Part shown: positions 34,183-38,543 of the stretch, piece after piece
How the letters are laid out: every line of letters starts with the position of its first letter
Position numbering within the stretch: position 1 is the first letter of the stretch
NCBI GenBank assembly: GCA_029838215.1
Contig: JALGVI010000027.1
Location: forward strand, 1 to 38,543
Length of the DNA stretch: 38,543 nucleotides
Direction of reading: 5' to 3'
Origin: Candidatus Helarchaeota archaeon
GTDB lineage: Archaea; Asgardarchaeota; Lokiarchaeia; Helarchaeales; RDOG01
Program-made: the position numbers and the translations under genes
Notes under the pieces: generated by a model
Told to the model about the DNA's origin: nothing
The model's database searches: none
Seen by the model: only the letters and a program-made list of their open reading frames with translations

Positions 34183-35286
34183 TCATGTCTGTTCAATGCT
34201 TTTTTCACCATTATTTTCATTGGGAAGCCAAAATCTCTTTCGTCTCAAGAATTTACCCAAATAAACCAAGGACAACATGATCGGTACTTCCCAGAAAAGT
34301 CCCATCGTGGTACCCAGTGCAGCAAGCGAGCCCAGTCCATAGATGGATATTGCCGTCGCAATGGCAATTTCGAAATGACTTGATGAACCGATAATGACAG
34401 TAATGACTGCCTCGCGATATTTCAACCTGACCAGTTTTGTCACTATCAAGTTATATCCAACGACCATTGCAAACCCGACTAAAAGGGGTATTGATACAAG
34501 GATTAACTTATCGGGATTAAAGATCAACGTCGTTCCGTTCATTGAAAAAAGCACGACTAAAGTCATTAGCAGTGCGGCAATGGCGATTTTCCCGACAGCA
34601 GGTCTATACACGTCATTGAACCATTCCTCGCCTTTCTTTTTTATCAGGATCTTTTTACTGGTAATGCCCAACACCAATGGACAACCGATGAAGATGATTA
34701 GTGATATTAAGAGCGAAACGCGGTCAACGGGTATGCTTTGAATGCCCGTCAAGAATGCCACTAAAGGAACGTATCCAATTATGATCGTGATGGTATTAAC
34801 ACTTGTCGTTATGACATTTTGTTCTTGGTTTCCTTCTGCCAGATATCCCCAGACGAGAACCATTGCCGTGCACGGAGAAGAAGCAAGGAGAATCACGGCG
34901 ACCTTAAGTTCTGGCAGTCCGGGTAGAAAAATTGCAGCCAGAGCAGCTCCAATAAAAGGTGCAACCAACCAATTGGAGACCAAAGTCAATATTATTGGAA
35001 GGGGATTCTTGCCGAGTTTCTTTAGTTCCGAGATTTGAATGTTTAGCATTGCAGGATACATCATGATGAATAAACATATTGCAATAGGAATTGAGATACC
35101 AGAAGTCGGAGACCAGCGAATTTGCAATGAATCAATGATAATACTGATTCCAGGGATTGTTATGGAGATGATTACTCCTGCGGCGATGCAGATGGCTATC
35201 CATAGCGGTAAGAATTTTTCGAACTTGCTTAATCCTTCTTGTTCAGATTTCTCTTTTGGTGCAACATCATCTTTCTCGCTTTCCAT
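34183..35286 (-). CDS. acr3: Acr3-type arsenite efflux permease
   Basis: A 367-residue membrane protein with about ten helices and a charged cytosolic N-terminus of 24 residues. Acr3 hallmarks are LLASSPCTAMVLVWGYLAEG, whose Cys is essential for arsenite transport in studied Acr3 proteins, and GSSSHFEIAIATAISIYG with ALGTTMGLFWEVPIML. It should expel As(III), driven by proton motive force, and lies divergent from an ArsR gene, the usual control arrangement. ATG 35286 is followed by the acidic sequence ESEKDDVAPKE; a few bases upstream is a GGTGG-like stretch on the coding strand. Confidence 0.94.
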   Translation of the reverse strand: MESEKDDVAPKEKSEQEGLSKFEKFLPLWIAICIAAGVIISITIPGISIIIDSLQIRWSPTSGISIPIAICLFIMMYPAMLNIQISELKKLGKNPLPIILTLVSNWLVAPFIGAALAAIFLPGLPELKVAVILLASSPCTAMVLVWGYLAEGNQEQNVITTSVNTITIIIGYVPLVAFLTGIQSIPVDRVSLLISLIIFIGCPLVLGITSKKILIKKKGEEWFNDVYRPAVGKIAIAALLMTLVVLFSMNGTTLIFNPDKLILVSIPLLVGFAMVVGYNLIVTKLVRLKYREAVITVIIGSSSHFEIAIATAISIYGLGSLAALGTTMGLFWEVPIMLSLVYLGKFLRRKRFWLPNENNGEKSIEQT

Positions 35287-35338
35287 GTAAAAACCACCTT
35301 TGTGGAAATCGAGGGTCGTGGATTTGTATGGACGTGTG

Positions 35339-35371
35339 TCAATATATCAATATGAATCGAAGGATATAAAG
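35339..35371 (+). promoter_or_regulatory. arsR promoter with direct repeat
   Basis: A TATA box ATATAAAG (35364-35371) lies about 30 bases before ATG 35401, so the transcript would have little or no leader. Directly upstream, TCAATAT occurs twice with one base between (35339-35345 and 35347-35353) and may be the ArsR operator. The Acr3 promoter must overlap this area. Confidence 0.5.
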
Positions 35372-35400
35372 ATTTTTATGCTTGCCCAAGCAATTAATTC

Positions 35401-35805
35401 ATGATGAACCGAACAATAGAGTTAAAACAATTGAAGACACTGGCAGAGTGTAAAGGCGATACTGCGGATCTCAAAAAGATCGTGGATGATCTTTCCAATT
35501 CAAAAACGAAAATTGAAAATAATTCTAGTTTCAGCCAATCACTCAAGATGTATAAAGCACTATCCGAGAAAAATAGGTTGCTTATTTTCGAAATGCTTTT
35601 AGAACGAGAAGAAATGTGCATTTGTGAGTTTACAATTGCATTGGGAAAGTCCCAACCCACGATTTCACACCACTTGCAAAAACTTGAAGACGCAAATTTA
35701 GTTGTAGGGATAAAAAGTGGTAAATTCATCCACTATAGAATAAAAAAAGAATCGGTAAAGGAACTGTTCAGTCGATTTGGCATGATATTAGACGAGTTAA
35801 CATGA
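35401..35805 (+). CDS. arsR: ArsR-family arsenic-responsive repressor
   Basis: A 134-residue winged-helix protein. After a 45-residue N-terminal helical extension not usual for ArsR comes the core: MYKALSEKNRLLIFEMLLER, the metal-binding EMCICEF (the CxC of classical ELCVCDL), the recognition helix KSQPTISHHLQKL, and the wing VVGIKSGKFIHYRIKKES. As(III) or Sb(III) binding at the CxC should release it from the shared ArsR/Acr3 promoter region. The ATG is close to the presumed transcription start, so translation may be leaderless. An ATG at 35404 is equally possible. Confidence 0.93.
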   Translation: MMNRTIELKQLKTLAECKGDTADLKKIVDDLSNSKTKIENNSSFSQSLKMYKALSEKNRLLIFEMLLEREEMCICEFTIALGKSQPTISHHLQKLEDANLVVGIKSGKFIHYRIKKESVKELFSRFGMILDELT

Positions 35806-35925
35806 TTGGTACATACCAATAGTTGAATGATCAGTAAAGAAGTAAAGATATTTATGTGATGAGTTTTTAATCACACTTGACTTAGGTTTTAAAAATGATT
35901 ACATTCATGTTAAATAGTGTTTTCA

Positions 35926-37245
35926 ATGCTTCTTGAAGCAACTTTGGATTTAATAATTGCCATATACACGATCATTAGTGCCATGGTATTTGGAACCATT
36001 AGTCTCAGGCATAAAACCTTGCGATTGTGGTTACCGTGCATAATTCTATTTCCATTTGGTTCTGTTTTCATTTATCTCCATAATTTTTTTGAAACATTGC
36101 GAATAATGGGAGATATCTTATATCTCTTGGCAATTGTATGTTTGATTTTTGCAATATTCGTAGATTATTACCAAATTTACTTCAAATCACGACGAGAACG
36201 CAATTTCATGCAAAAAAATGGTAAGATTATCTTTTTTATCGGTCCCGTGACTTTAATTGTCATTCCCGTTCAAATCGTGATGATAATCTTATCCATCGTG
36301 TCATTAGGGATGTTAATACACATTTATTTAATTCAAAGAACACCGACACGTGCAATCATGGTTCTAACGCTCATTTGCGGGTTTATCTCATTATCATGCA
36401 CCACGTTATATGAGTTTGGTGTTTGGGGAATGTGGGAACTTAGTTATGGAATGAATTTTGTTTTCTTGACTTTTTTTCTTGCAACGGCGATCGTTGCTCT
36501 GCTTGAACAAAGAATAGTGAATTCAGAAAAAAAGTATAGAGATGCCTACGATCGAGCAGAATTGTATAAAGACTTATTTGCACACGATATCAATAACATT
36601 CTTCAGAGCATCAGATCTGCAAGTGATTTGTTGTCCATGATGGAAGCCTCAGATAAAAAGGCAAGGTCTCTCGAAATAATGAAAATAATTGACGAGCAGA
36701 TCACTCGAGGGGCAAGACTAGTTTCGAACATACAAAAAATATCGAAACTTGAAGAAAGCGGAAATTTTATTGAAAACATTGAAATTCGTAAGATATTAGA
36801 TGATGCAATTTCATCCGTCAAAACTATCTTTCCTGACAAAAATCTTGATATAAAGATTGAAGTCTCTGAAGAAAAGATGTTTGCCAAGGCAAATCGTTTC
36901 TTATCGGAAGTGTTTGAGAATTTACTTGTTAATGCAATCATGTATAATGATAGCACCCGCATTGAGATATTAGTAAAGATTTCAAGGACTCCTCCAAATT
37001 GGATAAGAATGGAATTTCAAGATAACGGTATAGGAATCAGGGATGATCGAAAAGAAAGTATTTTTTTCAGGGGACAAGAAAAAAGTTCCATATCGGGGGG
37101 AATGGGAATTGGCTTGTCTCTCGTGAGAACAATTATCGACGGTTATAAGGGGAAGATCTGGGTGGAAGATAGGGTGAAAGGTGATTATTCACAAGGAAGT
37201 AATATCATCATCTTAATCCCTGAAGGGGGAGTTCGAAATAGTTAG
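35926..37245 (+). CDS. 7TM sensor histidine kinase
   Basis: A 439-residue protein. The first 195 residues contain about seven hydrophobic helices with short loops, suggesting a membrane-embedded or ligand-binding 7TM sensor without a large external domain. A linker leads to a His-kinase core: H box LFAHDINNILQ with His near residue 220, N box SEVFENLLVNAIMYND, G1 box DNGIGIRDD, and G2 box SGGMGIGLSLVRTII. It would phosphorylate the response regulator encoded immediately downstream, which overlaps its end. ATG 35926 was used; GTG 35917 is in frame. The signal is not known; the nearby arsenic genes are transcribed separately. Confidence 0.9.
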   Translation: MLLEATLDLIIAIYTIISAMVFGTISLRHKTLRLWLPCIILFPFGSVFIYLHNFFETLRIMGDILYLLAIVCLIFAIFVDYYQIYFKSRRERNFMQKNGKIIFFIGPVTLIVIPVQIVMIILSIVSLGMLIHIYLIQRTPTRAIMVLTLICGFISLSCTTLYEFGVWGMWELSYGMNFVFLTFFLATAIVALLEQRIVNSEKKYRDAYDRAELYKDLFAHDINNILQSIRSASDLLSMMEASDKKARSLEIMKIIDEQITRGARLVSNIQKISKLEESGNFIENIEIRKILDDAISSVKTIFPDKNLDIKIEVSEEKMFAKANRFLSEVFENLLVNAIMYNDSTRIEILVKISRTPPNWIRMEFQDNGIGIRDDRKESIFFRGQEKSSISGGMGIGLSLVRTIIDGYKGKIWVEDRVKGDYSQGSNIIILIPEGGVRNS

Positions 37246-37606
37246 AATTTATATTGTAGAAGATGAACCGTCGCTACAAAATCTTTACGAGTGGATTCTC
37301 GAGAGATCCGGACACGTCGTTATCGGCATTGCCAAGGATGGAGAAGAAGCCGTGAAAAAATATAAATCCCTGCCACGAAAGCCGGAAATCATCATCATGG
37401 ACCATCGCATGCCAAATAAAAGCGGTCTTGAAGCCATGAAGGAGATTCGAGAGATCGATACGACTTCGATGATCATTTTCGCCAGTGCTGACATGAGCGT
37501 GAAAGAAATAGCCCTGCGGTCGGGTGCGGCAAGTTTCATCACGAAACCATTTAATTTCAAACTCCTCCTGACTAAAATTGAGCACTTGATAAGAAACAAC
37601 CATTGA
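37238..37606 (+). CDS. CheY-like response regulator without a standard start codon
   Basis: A single receiver domain of about 122 residues. Acidic pocket EDE (residues 8-10), phospho-acceptor Asp55 in IIIMDHRMPNKSG, Ser83 in FASAD and Lys103 in FITKPF are all present, so the protein should be phosphorylated by the overlapping kinase. There is no output domain. In the +1 frame relative to the kinase no ATG, GTG or TTG occurs between a TAA and the first strand (VRIYIVEDE); only CTG 37220, ATA 37238, GTT 37241 or ATT 37247 are available. GGGGGA lies about seven bases before ATA, which was taken as the provisional start. Confidence 0.8.
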   Translation: MVRIYIVEDEPSLQNLYEWILERSGHVVIGIAKDGEEAVKKYKSLPRKPEIIIMDHRMPNKSGLEAMKEIREIDTTSMIIFASADMSVKEIALRSGAASFITKPFNFKLLLTKIEHLIRNNH

Positions 37607-37668
37607 AAAACCGAATCAGGGGAACTTTTAAAATTCAATTTTGATTTTTATTTCATTCTGAGGCGAGT

Positions 37669-37929
37669 TTAACCAATTTTCGTGATTTTTCCATCTTTGA
37701 GTTCATATTCTTCTAATACAATTGCTCCTTGGTGACATTCAACGACGCAATTAAAGCATTCACCTTTTTTAAACACGTGTTGAGCACAAGCAAAGCGGTC
37801 GACAATAATTTCTCCAACACCCCACTCGATGGCCTTGACCGGACATGCATAAATACACGCCCGACATTTATGACAAACTTCAACCATTTTCATTCGCGGC
37901 GAATAAAATCGTCCTTCTTTCGCTTCCAT
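37669..37929 (-). CDS. Ferredoxin-like protein with unusual second cysteine motif
   Basis: An 86-residue cytosolic protein. The first cluster site is standard, C19-x2-C22-x2-C25-x3-C29-P. The second is unusual: C48, then C58-x2-C61-x3-C65 with nine residues between the first two cysteines and no following proline, so it may hold a 4Fe-4S cluster with altered ligand spacing or an iron centre of another kind. Two beta hairpin-like stretches (EIIVDRF; GAIVLEEYELKDGKI) complete the fold. It lies 125 bases downstream of the peroxiredoxin gene on the same strand and may feed it electrons. ATG 37929 has GTGAAG upstream. Confidence 0.83.
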   Translation of the reverse strand: MEAKEGRFYSPRMKMVEVCHKCRACIYACPVKAIEWGVGEIIVDRFACAQHVFKKGECFNCVVECHQGAIVLEEYELKDGKITKIG

Positions 37930-38054
37930 TTTCTTCACGTTTCACGTCATAAAATGATCTTGGGATAGAATCAGAAAGAATTTCAAAATTAAAAGATTTT
38001 TCATGAAAAAAAAGAAGATTTTTAGAAGGATTCCCATTACACGTATTAACGTTG

Positions 38055-38543
38055 TCATAATTTTTTGTGGCAGAACCACCAATCGTAACAATTGGGCTTT
38101 CCCGTGCGTTCTTTTGCGGTTTCGACATCTTTTGCGGGTGGTATTATGACTTCATCACCGATTAATTCGTTATTGGGCCAGTTTGCAGGTAAGGCGACTT
38201 TTTCCTTGTCTGAAAGTTGTAGTCCTTTCACGATTCTCAAGATTTCATCCATGTTTCTGCCGAATTCTTGCGGATAATAGAGAATTAGGCGAATTATTCC
38301 GATTTTATCAACCACAAACACCGCTCGTACCGTGTTCGAGCCCTTTCCAGGATGAACCATTCCGAGAGTCCTTGCGATTGTTCCGTGGTCTGCAATGATG
38401 GGAAACGTGATTTCCTGTTTTAAGTTCTCTTTTATCCATTCAGCCCATTTTATGTGAGAAAAAACTTGGTCGATTGATAGTCCGATGATTTCGCAGTTCA
38501 AAGCCCGGAACATTTCGTGTCGTTTTGCAAATGCATAAAATTC
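38055..38543 (-). CDS. Prx6-type peroxiredoxin, 5' end outside the window
   Basis: The frame is open to the right edge ([15 protein letters not shown] comes in from outside). Visible peroxiredoxin elements are [59 protein letters not shown] and [15 protein letters not shown]. The C-terminus CYDWWFC matches archaeal Prx6-like enzymes such as the Aeropyrum pernix protein, whose extra C-terminal Cys pair takes part in catalysis. The peroxidatic Cys near residue 45-50 lies beyond the edge. It reduces hydrogen peroxide and alkyl peroxides with thiols or an Fe-S/flavin partner; ferredoxin is encoded next to it. Confidence 0.9.
   Translation of the reverse strand, partial: EFYAFAKRHEMFRALNCEIIGLSIDQVFSHIKWAEWIKENLKQEITFPIIADHGTIARTLGMVHPGKGSNTVRAVFVVDKIGIIRLILYYPQEFGRNMDEILRIVKGLQLSDKEKVALPANWPNNELIGDEVIIPPAKDVETAKERTGKPNCYDWWFCHKKL

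Overview
The window reads as a piece of an A+T-rich archaeal chromosome, most likely from an Asgard (Promethearchaeota) lineage, possibly near Lokiarchaeia. The archaeal signs are archaeoflavoprotein AfpA, a TIGR00295-type HD protein, an archaeal Xre-like regulator, a FilR1-type regulator, TATA-box promoters, and methylmalonyl-CoA mutase with separate large and B12-binding subunits. The Asgard signs are two longin-like multidomain proteins (11056-13050 and 19428-20735), a TPR plus SDS22-like LRR protein, and several zinc-ribbon proteins. No rRNA, tRNA, CRISPR array, insertion sequence or prophage was recognised.

Layout. 1-8128: a FilR1-like regulator cut by the left edge diverges from a catabolic-looking operon of two SDRs (one with a broken active site), a cyclase-family hydrolase, a phosphate-binding TIM barrel, a DMT transporter, a cupin, an FGGY sugar kinase and a membrane M28 peptidase. 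This may be an undescribed sugar or sugar-acid pathway. 8125-10802: lipoate-protein ligase, a decayed HdrB-like tail, TusA, an alpha/beta hydrolase and a PqqD-like protein. 11056-21468: a beta-sandwich/longin-like/zinc-ribbon protein, then a nucleotide-sugar block (GT2, nucleotidylyltransferase, two epimerases, one CDP-paratose 2-epimerase-like), a PH-like protein, a multi-zinc-ribbon protein, a longin-like coiled-coil protein with a polylysine tail, and a C_GCAxxG_C_C redox protein.

21532-28565: an acyl-CoA block. A BadI-like ring hydrolase, a 3-hydroxyacyl-CoA dehydrogenase and an enoyl-CoA hydratase overlap in one operon. HD-phosphohydrolase and HhH-GPD glycosylase genes follow, then AfpA and both methylmalonyl-CoA mutase subunits. 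Together these could degrade alicyclic or fatty acyl-CoAs and feed propionyl units into the succinyl-CoA pool. 28693-34182: a small membrane protein, an HTH regulator, a wHTH/Fe-S protein with very dense cysteines, a TPR-LRR protein interrupted by a frameshift, and a 43-residue ORF. 34183-38543: Acr3 arsenite pump with divergent ArsR, a 7TM histidine kinase with an overlapping response regulator that lacks a normal start codon, an unusual ferredoxin, and a Prx6-type peroxiredoxin cut by the right edge.

Assignments come from reading motifs and recalling families; no database search was run. Starts were chosen by Shine-Dalgarno spacing, by where homology begins, or by TATA distance, and uncertain ones are stated.
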